The notes under the pieces: generated by a model
Database searches by the model: none
Told to the model about the DNA's origin: nothing
What the model saw: only the letters and a program-made list of their open reading frames with translations
Source of the DNA: Opitutia bacterium
GTDB taxonomy: Bacteria; Verrucomicrobiota; Verrucomicrobiia; Opitutales; Opitutaceae
Assembly: GCA_016187945.1 (NCBI GenBank)
Contig: JACPIT010000013.1
Location: 186,001-250,000 of the forward strand
Length of the DNA: 64,000 nucleotides
Reading direction: 5' to 3'
In this document: positions 37,278 through 44,975 of the stretch, one piece after another
Position numbering within the stretch: position 1 is the first letter of the stretch
Layout: the number at the start of each line of letters is the position of its first letter
Made by a program: the position numbers and the translations under genes

Positions 37278-38402
37278 ATGTCCCCGTCCGACTCCATCCC
37301 GTTGCCCGCCACTCCCGCCGCCGAGACCGCCCACACCCGCCCGCGTTTCGCGCCGGCCGACGGTTTCCAGGCGGAACTCCGCCGCCGCGTCGACCATTTC
37401 TTCGCCCGCACGCGCCGCAAACCGCGCGACAACGCCTCCATGTATCTGAAGACCGCCGTGATTCTCGCGGTGTTTTTCGTCAGCTACATCGTGCTCGTTT
37501 TTCTCGCCGCCAACACGTGGCACGCGATCGCCGCGGCGCTCCTCCTCGGCGGCGCCGCCGGCCTGATCGGCTTCAACATCCAGCACGACGGCTCGCACCT
37601 CGCCTATTCCGACCGGCCGTGGATGAACAAGCTCACCGCCATGTCGCTGGATCTCATCGGCGCCAGCTCGTATCTCTGGCATTGGAAACACGTCGCGTCG
37701 CACCACATCTACGTGAACATCACCGATCACGACGCGGACGTGGATCTCGGCGCCTTCGCGCGCGTGACGCCCCATCAGCCGCACTATTTTTTCCATCGCG
37801 CGCAGCATTTCTATCTCTGGGCGCTCTACGGTTTCATGACGATCCGCTGGCACCTCTACGGCGATTTCCGCGACCTCGTCACGCGCGAGATCGGCGGACA
37901 CGAGTTTCCGCGCCCGCGCGGCCGGGAGCTCGCGATCTTCATCGCGGGCAAGGTCGTGTTCTTCACCCTCGCGTTCGCGCTGCCCCTGATGCTGCACACG
38001 TGGTGGAAGGTGCTGCTGTGCTACGCACTCGTCGCCGGCGTGACCGGCATCGTGCTCAGCATCGTGTTCCAGCTCGCGCACTGCGTCGAGGAGGCGGACT
38101 TCCCGATGCCCGACGAGGCCACGAATCGCATGGAAGACAACTGGATGGTCCACCAAATCCACACGACGGTGGATTTCGCGCGGCACAGCAAATTGCTGTG
38201 CTGGCTGCTCGGCGGCCTGAATTTCCAGGTGGAGCACCACCTGTTCCCCAAAGTCTGCCACATCCACTACCCGGAAATTTCCAAGATCGTCGAGGCCACC
38301 TGCCGCGACTTCGGCGTGCGCTACAACGAGCACAAGACCCTCTGGGCCGGACTCGTCTCGCACTACCGCTGGCTGCGCCGGCTGAGCCGCGCCGACGCCT
38401 GA
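37278..38402 (+). CDS. Membrane fatty acid desaturase
   Basis: 374 residues from ATG 37278. The three histidine boxes are present: HDGSH (103-107), HWKHVASHH (135-143) and QVEHH near residue 309, with a QLAHCVEE motif between. Helices near 55-80, 82-100, 215-240 and 243-265 fit the integral-membrane di-iron desaturases; the QxxHH third box is that of front-end or linoleoyl-CoA-type desaturases, but no cytochrome b5 domain is fused. Introduces a double bond into acyl chains, so it tunes membrane fluidity; regiospecificity cannot be told. Confidence 0.92.
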   Translation: MSPSDSIPLPATPAAETAHTRPRFAPADGFQAELRRRVDHFFARTRRKPRDNASMYLKTAVILAVFFVSYIVLVFLAANTWHAIAAALLLGGAAGLIGFNIQHDGSHLAYSDRPWMNKLTAMSLDLIGASSYLWHWKHVASHHIYVNITDHDADVDLGAFARVTPHQPHYFFHRAQHFYLWALYGFMTIRWHLYGDFRDLVTREIGGHEFPRPRGRELAIFIAGKVVFFTLAFALPLMLHTWWKVLLCYALVAGVTGIVLSIVFQLAHCVEEADFPMPDEATNRMEDNWMVHQIHTTVDFARHSKLLCWLLGGLNFQVEHHLFPKVCHIHYPEISKIVEATCRDFGVRYNEHKTLWAGLVSHYRWLRRLSRADA

Positions 38403-38417
38403 GCGGCCGGCGGCGTT

Positions 38418-38807
38418 GTGAGAATCGAACACCTCGCTCTCTGGACCGACGACCTGGAGCGCGCGCGACGTTTCTACGAAGCGCATTTCGGCGCACGCGC
38501 CGGCGCGCTCTACCGCAATCCGCACACGGAGTTTCGTTCGTATTTCCTGACCTTCGCGAGCGGCGCGCGGCTGGAGCTGATGCAGCGCCCGGATGTCGCC
38601 CCGCGCGCGCACGACGACGGACGCGAGACGCTCGGACTCGCCCACTTCGCGGTGTCGCTCGGCAGCGAACGCATCGTCGATGAGACCACTGCATCTCTGC
38701 GCGCGGCCGGTGTGAGCGTCGTGTCGGAGCCGCGACGCACGGGCGACGGTTATTACGAGAGCGTCGTGCTCGATCCCGACGGCAACCGCATCGAACTCAC
38801 CGCCTGA
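38418..38807 (+). CDS. VOC family protein (glyoxalase/bleomycin resistance fold)
   Basis: 129 residues from GTG 38418. Two beta-alpha-beta-beta-beta units: RIEHLALWTDDLERARRFYE with the metal-type His5, FLTFASGARLELM with Glu, LGLAHFAVSLG with the second His, and YYESVVLDPDGNRIEL ending with the last Glu. Metal ligands in the H-E-H-E order are therefore in place. Substrate unknown; close relatives are often annotated as lactoylglutathione lyase-like. Fifteen bases after the desaturase, two before the TfoX-like gene. Confidence 0.9.
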   Translation: MRIEHLALWTDDLERARRFYEAHFGARAGALYRNPHTEFRSYFLTFASGARLELMQRPDVAPRAHDDGRETLGLAHFAVSLGSERIVDETTASLRAAGVSVVSEPRRTGDGYYESVVLDPDGNRIELTA

Positions 38808-38809
38808 TC

Positions 38810-39145
38810 GTGGCGCGCGTCAAACCCATCCTGATCGATCGTCCATCCGCGTCGCGCGGGCGGGCGGGCGAGATCGCGGCGATGCTCAATCTCGGCCCGA
38901 AAACCGCCGCGTGGCTCGACGCCGCGGGCATCCACACACGCGCGCAGGTGGCGAAGCTCGGCCCCATCGGCGTCTGCCGCCGGCTGCTCGAAACCGGCCG
39001 CCCGGTGAGTGTCTTGATGGCCTACGCCGTCGAAGGAGCGCTGAGCGGCACGCACTGGAACGCACTGCCCGCCGAGACGAAACAGGCGCTCCGCGCCGAA
39101 TTCGCCAAGATGCGCGCGGACGTGCGACGCGGCCGCCAATTGTAG
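38810..39145 (+). CDS. TfoX/Sxy C-terminal domain protein
   Basis: 111 residues from GTG 38810, right after the VOC gene. LNLGPKTAAWLDAAGIHTRA, QVAKLGPIGVCRRLLETGRP and NLLY-like LMAYAVEGALSGTHWNALPA match the helical TfoX_C (helix-hairpin-helix-like) domain. In E. coli and Haemophilus the full protein promotes competence gene expression; a stand-alone C-terminal domain has no proven role. The last codon and TAG stop (39143-39145) lie in a palindromic repeat. Confidence 0.88.
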   Translation: MARVKPILIDRPSASRGRAGEIAAMLNLGPKTAAWLDAAGIHTRAQVAKLGPIGVCRRLLETGRPVSVLMAYAVEGALSGTHWNALPAETKQALRAEFAKMRADVRRGRQL

Positions 39146-39245
39146 GAGCGGCTTTCCTGTCATCCGAAGCCTTGGCGAAGGATGAACGCGCGATTGGTTC
39201 GCAGCGCGCGCCGCGGTCGAATCGCGGCGTAAAGCCGCTCCTACA
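39141..39245. repeat. Family A palindrome with interrupted left arm
   Basis: Right arm intact (TCGCGGCGTAAAGCCGCTCC, 39222 to 39245 with TACA). Left arm starts TGTAGGAGCGGCTTT (39141-39155) but then continues with CCTGTCATCCGAAGCCTTGG and GAAGGATGA instead of ACGCCGCGA. The foreign piece is itself a weak hairpin (TCATCC/GGATGA). Confidence 0.82.
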
Positions 39246-39390
39246 GTTGCCCACCGGCGCCGACGTTCGGGCTGACTGTATCGCTCGTTCGGCGCGAACG
39301 GCACACGCGAGCGCGTCGCGAGGCGCAACAGCGGCCGAAAACGCAACCGCCGCTGGAATTACGACCGCGCGTAGCTACGGTCCGCGCACC

Positions 39391-39585
39391 ATGAAACTGA
39401 TCGACCACGAATCAGACACCCGCGCAACCACCCGCTTCGACCCGCAGGCCAATCCACCCGCCGCGACCGCGCATCGCGAGAGCTGGCTCAACAAGCTCGC
39501 ACGTCACCTCGGCGCCGCGCCGGTGGATCACGTGATGATCCCACCGGCGGCCCTCGCGCCGGAGAGGTGCGGCCGCAGCAAGTAG
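39391..39585 (+). CDS. 64-residue protein of unknown function
   Basis: ATG 39391: KLIDHESDTRATTRFDPQAN, then a Pro/Ala stretch and ESWLNKLARHLGAAPVDHVM to CGRSK. Small, soluble, mildly helical in the middle. The TAG stop (39583-39585) is the second to fourth base of a family C repeat. Coding status is plausible from composition and the ATG but not certain; no family known to me. Confidence 0.5.
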   Translation: MKLIDHESDTRATTRFDPQANPPAATAHRESWLNKLARHLGAAPVDHVMIPPAALAPERCGRSK

Positions 39586-39673
39586 GGCCGGCTTCAGCCG
39601 GCCCATCGGAATGTCTTTTTCCACACGAGACGCGCGAATCACATCCCACTGGGCCGGCTGAAGCCGGCCCTAC
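39582..39673. repeat. Palindromic repeat, family C
   Basis: GTAGGGCCGGCTTCAGCCGG at 39582 and GGCCGGCTGAAGCCGGCCCT to 39671, both hairpins. It supplies the stop codon of the preceding small gene. Confidence 0.88.
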
Positions 39674-39694
39674 TCCACGCAACGCGGCGTGATC

Positions 39695-39789
39695 GGTAGC
39701 GCCGGTTTTCAACCGGCGGCATTGAACCCTCGCCCACAAAGGACACCGGCGAGCCACGTTCGACTCGGCCAGTCGAAGACTGGCCCTAC
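39695..39789. repeat. Palindromic repeat, family D/C hybrid
   Basis: Left hairpin GGTAGCGCCGGTTTTCAACC, right hairpin GGCCAGTCGAAGACTGGCCC ending CTAC. The two halves belong to different families, suggesting recombination between elements. It lies directly behind the family C copy. Confidence 0.78.
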
Positions 39790-39806
39790 TCCACGCAGCA
39801 CGCGTC

Positions 39807-40226
39807 TCAGTTGTTCGGGATGAAACCTTCCGGCTTCGGCTCGTAGAGGCTGCGCGCGTAGAGCGGCACGAATTGCGCGATGCCGAGCGCGCCGAGCAGG
39901 AACAGGTCGTCGCGATACGGCCCGCCGAGAAAAATGCCGAGCAAGCTGCACGCCTCCGCCAGCGCGCAGCCGACGATGAACACCACGAACGCCTTTTGCC
40001 CGTCCGTGTAGCGCGGCAGCACCAGCCAGCGAATCACGATGCTCACGAACAGCGGCACGAGACCGACGAGGTTGTGAAACGGATTCGCCGCCGCCGGCCG
40101 CATCGGCCCGCGACCGAGTTGGAAGTAGATCACGCACACGCCCGCGAGCAGCGAGCCCCAGATGATCCACCAAACCATCAGGCGCTGGCGGACCAATTGC
40201 GCGTCGGGAAGAGGAGCAGCGTTCAC
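39807..40226 (-). CDS. Four-helix membrane protein at end of aldolase operon
   Basis: 139 residues from GTG 40226, overlapping the stop of the upstream truncated aldehyde dehydrogenase gene (GTGA). Helices: LMVWWIIWGSLLAGVCVIYF, FHNLVGLVPLFVSIVIRWLV, FVVFIVGCALAEACSLLGIF and DDLFLLGALGIAQFVPLYAR. Final EPKPEGFIPNN is polar. Unknown family; position suggests a role beside the transporter or the dehydrogenase. Confidence 0.75.
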   Translation of the reverse strand: MNAAPLPDAQLVRQRLMVWWIIWGSLLAGVCVIYFQLGRGPMRPAAANPFHNLVGLVPLFVSIVIRWLVLPRYTDGQKAFVVFIVGCALAEACSLLGIFLGGPYRDDLFLLGALGIAQFVPLYARSLYEPKPEGFIPNN

Positions 40227-41089
40227 GCGCCGACGGGGTGCCAGGTGGTCTTGAACTCCACGAAGTCGCGGATCTCGTAAAGGCTCTGCGCGTCGTCCGA
40301 GAGCCAGTTGATGGGTTCCTCGGCTTTCAGGAGTTTCACGCGCTTCACGCTCTCGGCGGCACCGAGCTTGAGCGTCTTGCGGTCCTCGGGACCGACGACG
40401 CCGGCAACGGCGCGGAGGTGCGTGTGCGTGGCCATCGTCGGGACGATCTCTTTGCGGAAACCGGTGAGGATGTTCACGACGCCGCCGGGCAGGTCGCTCG
40501 TCGCGAGCATTTCGCCGAGCACGATCGCGGGATACGGCACTTTTTCGGAGGCGAGCGCGACGACGGTGTTGCCGCTGACGATCGCGGGCACGACGAGCGA
40601 GAGCAGCGGGAGCAGCGGCGGCAAGTCGGGCGCGATCACGCCGATGACGCCCATCGGCTCCGTGACGGTGAAATTGAAATGCGGCGAGGCGACGGGGTTC
40701 ACGTTGCCGAGGACCTGCTCGTATTTGTCGGTCCAGCCCGCGTAGTAGATCAGGCGATCAATGGCGGTCGCGACGGCTTGCGCGACGAGATCGGGCGGGC
40801 CGCCGAAGACGGTGTGCGCCTCGATCATTTCCGCTTTGCGCGCCTCGATCATCTCGGCGAGGCGGTAGACGATCTGGCCGCGGTTGTAGGGCGTGCGTTT
40901 GGCCCAGCCGGGGCCGGCCTTCGCGGCGGCCTCGACGGCGTTACGCAGATCCTTGCGCGTGCACTGCGGGATGTTGGCAAAGAAGGCGCCGGCGGCGTCC
41001 GCGATCGGGAACACGCGGCCGCTCTCGGAGCGGATGAACGCTCCGCCGACGTAGCACTTGGGCGTTTTGGTGACAGGCAGACGGGACAT
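40223..41089 (-). CDS. Truncated aldehyde dehydrogenase-like protein without catalytic half
   Basis: 288 residues from ATG 41089. Clearly aldehyde dehydrogenase N-terminal domain: YVGGAFIRSESGRVFPIADA, EAAAKAGPGWAKRTPYNRGQ, EPMGVIGVIAPDLPPLLPLL, VSGNTVVALASEKVPYPAIV. But PWNFP, whose Asn is needed for catalysis, has become APDLP. The ELGGK Glu motif is missing, and the chain ends before the Cys nucleophile; usual length is about 490. It is not a broken gene: the frame is clean, codon use is normal and it overlaps its neighbour. Probably a non-catalytic partner of the full enzyme at 43349. Confidence 0.85.
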   Translation of the reverse strand: MSRLPVTKTPKCYVGGAFIRSESGRVFPIADAAGAFFANIPQCTRKDLRNAVEAAAKAGPGWAKRTPYNRGQIVYRLAEMIEARKAEMIEAHTVFGGPPDLVAQAVATAIDRLIYYAGWTDKYEQVLGNVNPVASPHFNFTVTEPMGVIGVIAPDLPPLLPLLSLVVPAIVSGNTVVALASEKVPYPAIVLGEMLATSDLPGGVVNILTGFRKEIVPTMATHTHLRAVAGVVGPEDRKTLKLGAAESVKRVKLLKAEEPINWLSDDAQSLYEIRDFVEFKTTWHPVGA

Positions 41090-41136
41090 GGGGACGAAAG
41101 TTGTGGGTTGGTCGTGCGCGGTTTCAGGAAAGGGAG

Positions 41137-41315
41137 GAAAGCTCCAAGCTCCAATCTCCAAGCTCCAGAGAAACACCAAGGCCGGAAATCTTTAACCAAA
41201 GAGACACGGAGGCACAAAGGTTCAGCCGAGGATTTCTCAGTGTCTCTGTGCCTTTGTGGTTCATCTGGTCTGGCATCTTGGAAGATTGGAGCTTCGTTGG
41301 AGCTTGGAGCTTCCG
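41137..41315. repeat. Nested palindrome, family F (outer) with inner arm pair
   Basis: Outer arms GGAAAGCTCCAAGCTCCAAT (from 41136) and GCTTCGTTGGAGCTTGGAGC (to 41310); inner arms AGAGACACGGAGGCACAAAG (from 41200) and GTGTCTCTGTGCCTTTGTGG (to 41259). Between the transporter and truncated dehydrogenase genes. Confidence 0.88.
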
Positions 41316-41321
41316 CCGCCG

Positions 41322-42680
41322 TCAGGCGGCGGCGTTTTCGTCCTGGAGGTAGCTGACCTCCTTGTAGCGGAGGGCGATGAGGGCGAAGATGACGGACGCG
41401 ACGACGGCGAACGCGGCGAAGAAGTTGTAGTAGGCGGCGCCGTGCAGCTTCGAGGTGCCGTCGGGATTCGCGATGAAGAACTGCACGAGCGCGGTGAACA
41501 GATTGCCGCCGGAAATCGAGAGCAGGTAGAGCGCGTTGACGACCGCCTTGAGGTGACGCGGCGCCTGCGTGTAGGCGAACTCGAGGCAGGTGATCGAGGT
41601 CATCACCTCGCCCGCGGAGAGCAGCAAGTAGGCGGGCAGTTGCCAGCCGACGTTCACCTTCACGCCCGCGGTGAGGCGCGACTCGATCCACGCGCTGATG
41701 AGGAACGAAATGCCGATGGTGAAGATGCCGAGGCCGATCTTGCGCAGCGGCGTGAGTTTCCAGACCGCGTTGAGCGCGGGGTAGATCGCGTATTGGAACA
41801 GCGGAATCAGCGCGAGGATCATGATCGCGTTGACCGCCTGCATTTGCGACGAGAGCAACTCGACCTGCCAGCCGAAGAGATTCAGGTGACGCTCCATCTT
41901 CTCGGCCTGCAGCACCCACTCCCCACCGCTCTGATCCCAGAGCGACCAGAACACTGCGACGAACACGAAGAGGATCGCGAGGCGTCCGAGCGCGGCGAGG
42001 CTCTCGCGGTTGAAGGTTTCCTCGACGAACTTCTTCCCCTTCGGCGGGAGGTGCACGAACTTGTAGCGGCCCGACCAGAAAATGAAGGTCGCGAGAAACA
42101 TCAGCACCGCGGGCAGGCCGAACGCGGCTCTCGGGCCCCAGTTTTTCAGCAGGATCGGCGTGAGCGAAATCGAGAAAAACGAGCCGAAGTTGACGGCGAA
42201 ATAAAACCAGCCGAACGCGCGCGAGACGAGGTGTTGGTTGTCCTTGCCGAACTGGTCGCCGACGTTCGACGCGACGCACGGTTTGATGCCTCCCGCACCG
42301 AGGGCGATGAGGCCGAGGCCCATGAAGAGACCGAGGCGGGTGTCGTCGCCGGCAAGGAAGACGCAGCCCGCGCAATACACCATCGAGATCCAGAAGACCG
42401 TGCGATACTTGCCCCACCAGATGTCGGCGACGAACGCGCCCATCATCGGGAAGAAGTAATTCGAAGCGAGGAACAGGTGATACCAGCCGTTGGCCTCGTT
42501 CTCGTTCATCGGCGCGATCGCGCCGGCGCGATTGCGCAGATACTGCGTCATGTAGATGACGAGCACGGCGCGCAGGCCGTAGAAGCAGAAACGCTCCGCC
42601 GCCTCGTTGGCGACGATGTAGGGGATGCCGGGCGGCATCTTGTCGGTCTTGATCGGAGTGGTGCGGAATGCTTCGGCCAT
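41322..42680 (-). CDS. POT family proton-coupled oligopeptide transporter
   Basis: 452 residues from ATG 42680. Twelve or so helices. POT marks: IVANEAAERFCFYGLRAVLV (the ExxERFxxYG motif on helix 1) and GWFYFAVNFGSFFSISLTP near helix 5; GAFVADIWWGKYRTVF is the loop 2-3 motif. Helices continue to RYKEVSYLQDE. By family, imports di- and tripeptides or other small substrates with protons. In this operon it may bring in a substrate related to the aldolase pathway, which is only context. Confidence 0.9.
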   Translation of the reverse strand: MAEAFRTTPIKTDKMPPGIPYIVANEAAERFCFYGLRAVLVIYMTQYLRNRAGAIAPMNENEANGWYHLFLASNYFFPMMGAFVADIWWGKYRTVFWISMVYCAGCVFLAGDDTRLGLFMGLGLIALGAGGIKPCVASNVGDQFGKDNQHLVSRAFGWFYFAVNFGSFFSISLTPILLKNWGPRAAFGLPAVLMFLATFIFWSGRYKFVHLPPKGKKFVEETFNRESLAALGRLAILFVFVAVFWSLWDQSGGEWVLQAEKMERHLNLFGWQVELLSSQMQAVNAIMILALIPLFQYAIYPALNAVWKLTPLRKIGLGIFTIGISFLISAWIESRLTAGVKVNVGWQLPAYLLLSAGEVMTSITCLEFAYTQAPRHLKAVVNALYLLSISGGNLFTALVQFFIANPDGTSKLHGAAYYNFFAAFAVVASVIFALIALRYKEVSYLQDENAAA

Positions 42681-42720
42681 GGGGAAATTAGCGGGCGTTG
42701 CTGACGTGGCGGGGCGGGGT

Positions 42721-42845
42721 GGAAAGCTCCAAGCTCCAACATCCAAGCTCCAGAGAAACACCAGAGCCGGAAAATTTGAACCACGGAGACACGGAGGCAC
42801 AGCGGTTCGGACGAATCGTTGGTGTCTCTGTGCCTTTGTGGTTCA
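42721..42845. repeat. Nested palindrome, family F, right outer arm missing
   Basis: Left outer arm GGAAAGCTCCAAGCTCCAAC, inner arms GGAGACACGGAGGCACAGCG and GTGTCTCTGTGCCTTTGTGG; then the zinc-ribbon gene's end comes where the right outer arm would be. A truncated copy. Confidence 0.82.
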
Positions 42846-42862
42846 TGACTGGGACGGAAGGC

Positions 42863-43135
42863 TCAGCGGCGGAAGACGAAAGCGAGGATGAGCGCGAGGA
42901 CGAGAAGACCGGCCACGATCGGCCAGATGATGCCGGGCGCGCGTCGCGACGTTTGCGTCGACGTGCGTCCGTCCTCGAACGCCTCGTCCGGCAAATCGAG
43001 TCCGTCGTAACGCGTGTCGTCGGTGTTCCAACCCGAGTGCTCGTCGGCACCGCATTCCGGGCAGGCGCGAGCGGCGCGCGGCACGGACGCGCCGCAGACG
43101 GGGCAGGTTTCGGGAGGGGTGGCACGCGGCGACAT
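42863..43135 (-). CDS. Zinc-ribbon protein with C-terminal membrane anchor
   Basis: 90 residues from ATG 43135. Double CxxC ribbon TCPVCGASVPRAARACPECG (Cys 11, 14, 25, 28), an acidic linker (HSGWNTDDTRYDGLDLPDEAFED), then one helix IIWPIVAGLLVLALILAFVF ending with basic residues. Tail-anchored zinc-ribbon proteins are common and mostly unassigned. Lies between the transporter and full aldehyde dehydrogenase genes, with palindromes on both sides. Confidence 0.83.
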   Translation of the reverse strand: MSPRATPPETCPVCGASVPRAARACPECGADEHSGWNTDDTRYDGLDLPDEAFEDGRTSTQTSRRAPGIIWPIVAGLLVLALILAFVFRR

Positions 43136-43151
43136 CAGGAACGCGTGAAGG

Positions 43152-43343
43152 GAGAAAGCTCCAAGCTCCAACATCCAAGCTCCAGAAAAATTCCAAGGCT
43201 CCAAACTTTGAACCACAGAGACACGGAGGCACAGAGATCAAGAAGAGCCCTTTGTGTCTTTGTGCCTTGGTGGTTCATCCGGTTCGGTGGATTGGAAGAT
43301 TGGAGCTTCTCTGGTGCTTGGAGCTTGGATGTTGGGGCTTCCG
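43152..43343. repeat. Nested palindrome, family F
   Basis: Outer arms GAGAAAGCTCCAAGCTCCAA (from 43152) and GCTTGGAGCTTGGATGTTGG (to about 43336); inner arms ACCACAGAGACACGGAGGCA (from 43212) and TGTGTCTTTGTGCCTTGGTG. Between the zinc-ribbon and aldehyde dehydrogenase genes. Confidence 0.87.
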
Positions 43344-43348
43344 GCGCG

Positions 43349-44866
43349 TCACGCGCCGGCGAGCTTGCAGTAATCGAGCAGCCCCTGGCGGCCCCCTTCG
43401 CGGCCGAAGCCGGATTCCTTGTAGCCGCCGAAGGGCGAGGTCGGGTCGAACTTGTTGTAGGTGTTCGCCCAGACGACGCCGGCTTTCAGCTCCGTCGACA
43501 TCTTTAGGATGCGCGAGCCCTTGTCGGTCCACACGCCGGCGCTGAGGCCGTAGGCGGTGTTGTTCGCCTTCTCGATGGCTTCGTCGACCGTGCGGAACGT
43601 CAGGATGCTCAGCACCGGCCCAAAAATTTCCTCGCGCGCGATGCGGTGGCTCATCGACACGCCGGAGAAGATCGTCGGGCGGAAATAAAATCCCTTCGTC
43701 GGCAGCTTGCAGCTCGGCTGGAAAATCTCCGCGCCTTCCTTCACGCCCGCGGCGACGAGTTGCTCGATCTTCTTGAGCTGCTCGCGCGAGTTGATCGCGC
43801 CGATGTCGGTGTTCTTGTCGATCGGATCGCCGACGCGGAGCGTGCGAATGCGCGTCTTGAGCTTCGCGAGCACTTGCTCGGCCACCGGCTCGTGCACGAG
43901 CAGCCGCGAACCGGCGCAGCAAACGTGGCCCTGGTTGAAGAAGATGCCGTTGACGATGCCTTCGACGGCTTGGTCGAGCGGCGCGTCCTCGAAGACGATG
44001 TTCGCGGCCTTGCCGCCGAGTTCCATCGTCATCTTTTTGTCGGTGCCCGCGAGCGAGCGCATGATGATCTTGCCGACCTCGGTCGAGCCGGTGAACGCCA
44101 CCTTCACCGCCGTCGGGTGGCCCATGACGGCCGCGCCCGTGTCGCCGAAGCCGGTGACGATGTTCACGACGCCCGGCGGCAGGCCGGCGTCCTGGAGGAT
44201 CTCGGCGAGCTTGAGCGCGGTGATCGAGGTGGTCTCGGCCGGCTTGATGACGATCGTGTTGCCCATCGCGAGCGCGGGCGCGAGTTTCCACGCGAGCATC
44301 AGCAGCGGAAAATTCCACGGGATGACCTGCCCGACGACACCGAGCGGCGCGACCTTCCGGCCCGGTGCGACGTAGTCGAGTTTGTCGGCCCAGCCGGCGT
44401 GGTAGAAGAAATGCGCGGCGGCCATCGGCACGTCGAAGTCGCGCGATTCCTTGATCGGCTTGCCGCCGTTCAGCGTCTCGGCGACAGCGAACTCGCGCGC
44501 GCGGTCCTGCAGCAGGCGCGCGATGCGGTAGATGTATTTCGCGCGCTCCTTGCCCGGCATGCTGCCCCACGTCTCGAACGCCTTCGCGGCGGCGGCGTAG
44601 GCGGCGTCGACGTCGGCGGCGTTCGCGTGCGGGATCTCGGCGAGCTTCTTCTCGTTCGCCGGATTGATCGTGTCGAAATACTTGCCGCTCTTCGGCGCGA
44701 CGAACTCGCCGCCGATGAACAACTCGTAGCGAGCTTTCAGCTTCGGGTCGGCGGTCTCGGGCGACGGGTCGAATTCCCAGAGGTCGCCGAAGATCAGCTC
44801 GGGCAGCGGGCGGCCCTGCGAGCGCTTGGTGGGACGGGCGGATTTCTTCTCGGTCAGAGTGGGCAT
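43349..44866 (-). CDS. Aldehyde dehydrogenase (NAD(P)-dependent)
   Basis: 505 residues from ATG 44866. All key sites are present: Asn185 in VIPWNFPLLM, cofactor Lys208 in VIKPAE, FTGSTEVG, catalytic Glu282 in MELGGKAANIV, nucleophile Cys316 in FFNQGHVCCAGSR, and EIFGPVL. Length is normal. In an operon with deoC it most likely oxidises acetaldehyde released by the aldolase; broad aldehyde specificity is possible. The truncated homologue at 40223 may associate with it. Confidence 0.93.
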   Translation of the reverse strand: MPTLTEKKSARPTKRSQGRPLPELIFGDLWEFDPSPETADPKLKARYELFIGGEFVAPKSGKYFDTINPANEKKLAEIPHANAADVDAAYAAAAKAFETWGSMPGKERAKYIYRIARLLQDRAREFAVAETLNGGKPIKESRDFDVPMAAAHFFYHAGWADKLDYVAPGRKVAPLGVVGQVIPWNFPLLMLAWKLAPALAMGNTIVIKPAETTSITALKLAEILQDAGLPPGVVNIVTGFGDTGAAVMGHPTAVKVAFTGSTEVGKIIMRSLAGTDKKMTMELGGKAANIVFEDAPLDQAVEGIVNGIFFNQGHVCCAGSRLLVHEPVAEQVLAKLKTRIRTLRVGDPIDKNTDIGAINSREQLKKIEQLVAAGVKEGAEIFQPSCKLPTKGFYFRPTIFSGVSMSHRIAREEIFGPVLSILTFRTVDEAIEKANNTAYGLSAGVWTDKGSRILKMSTELKAGVVWANTYNKFDPTSPFGGYKESGFGREGGRQGLLDYCKLAGA

Positions 44867-44880
44867 GGCGGAAAGGTTTT

Positions 44881-44962
44881 TGAAACGCGGAGGACGCGAA
44901 GAGCGCGGAGGGGAGGAAAAACTCGGAGTCTGCTTCGCGCCCTTCGCGATCTCCGCGTTTAA
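44881..44962. repeat. Palindromic repeat, family G
   Basis: Arms TGAAACGCGGAGGACGCGAA (from 44881) and CTTCGCGATCTCCGCGTTTA (to about 44961). Same family as the copy at 20530-20673. Fills the aldolase-to-dehydrogenase gap. Confidence 0.82.
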
Positions 44963-44975
44963 TGCTTTTGATTCG

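Noticed and set aside
40223-41089. Truncated aldehyde dehydrogenase as a pseudogene
   Set aside because: The frame is clean, codon use is normal and the stop is coupled by a 4-base overlap to the next gene, so I treat it as a functional short protein.
41137-43343. Repeated AGCTCCAAGCTCCA units as a possible CRISPR array
   Set aside because: The units are arms of palindromes separated by whole genes, not regularly spaced direct repeats with unique spacers, and no cas genes are present.
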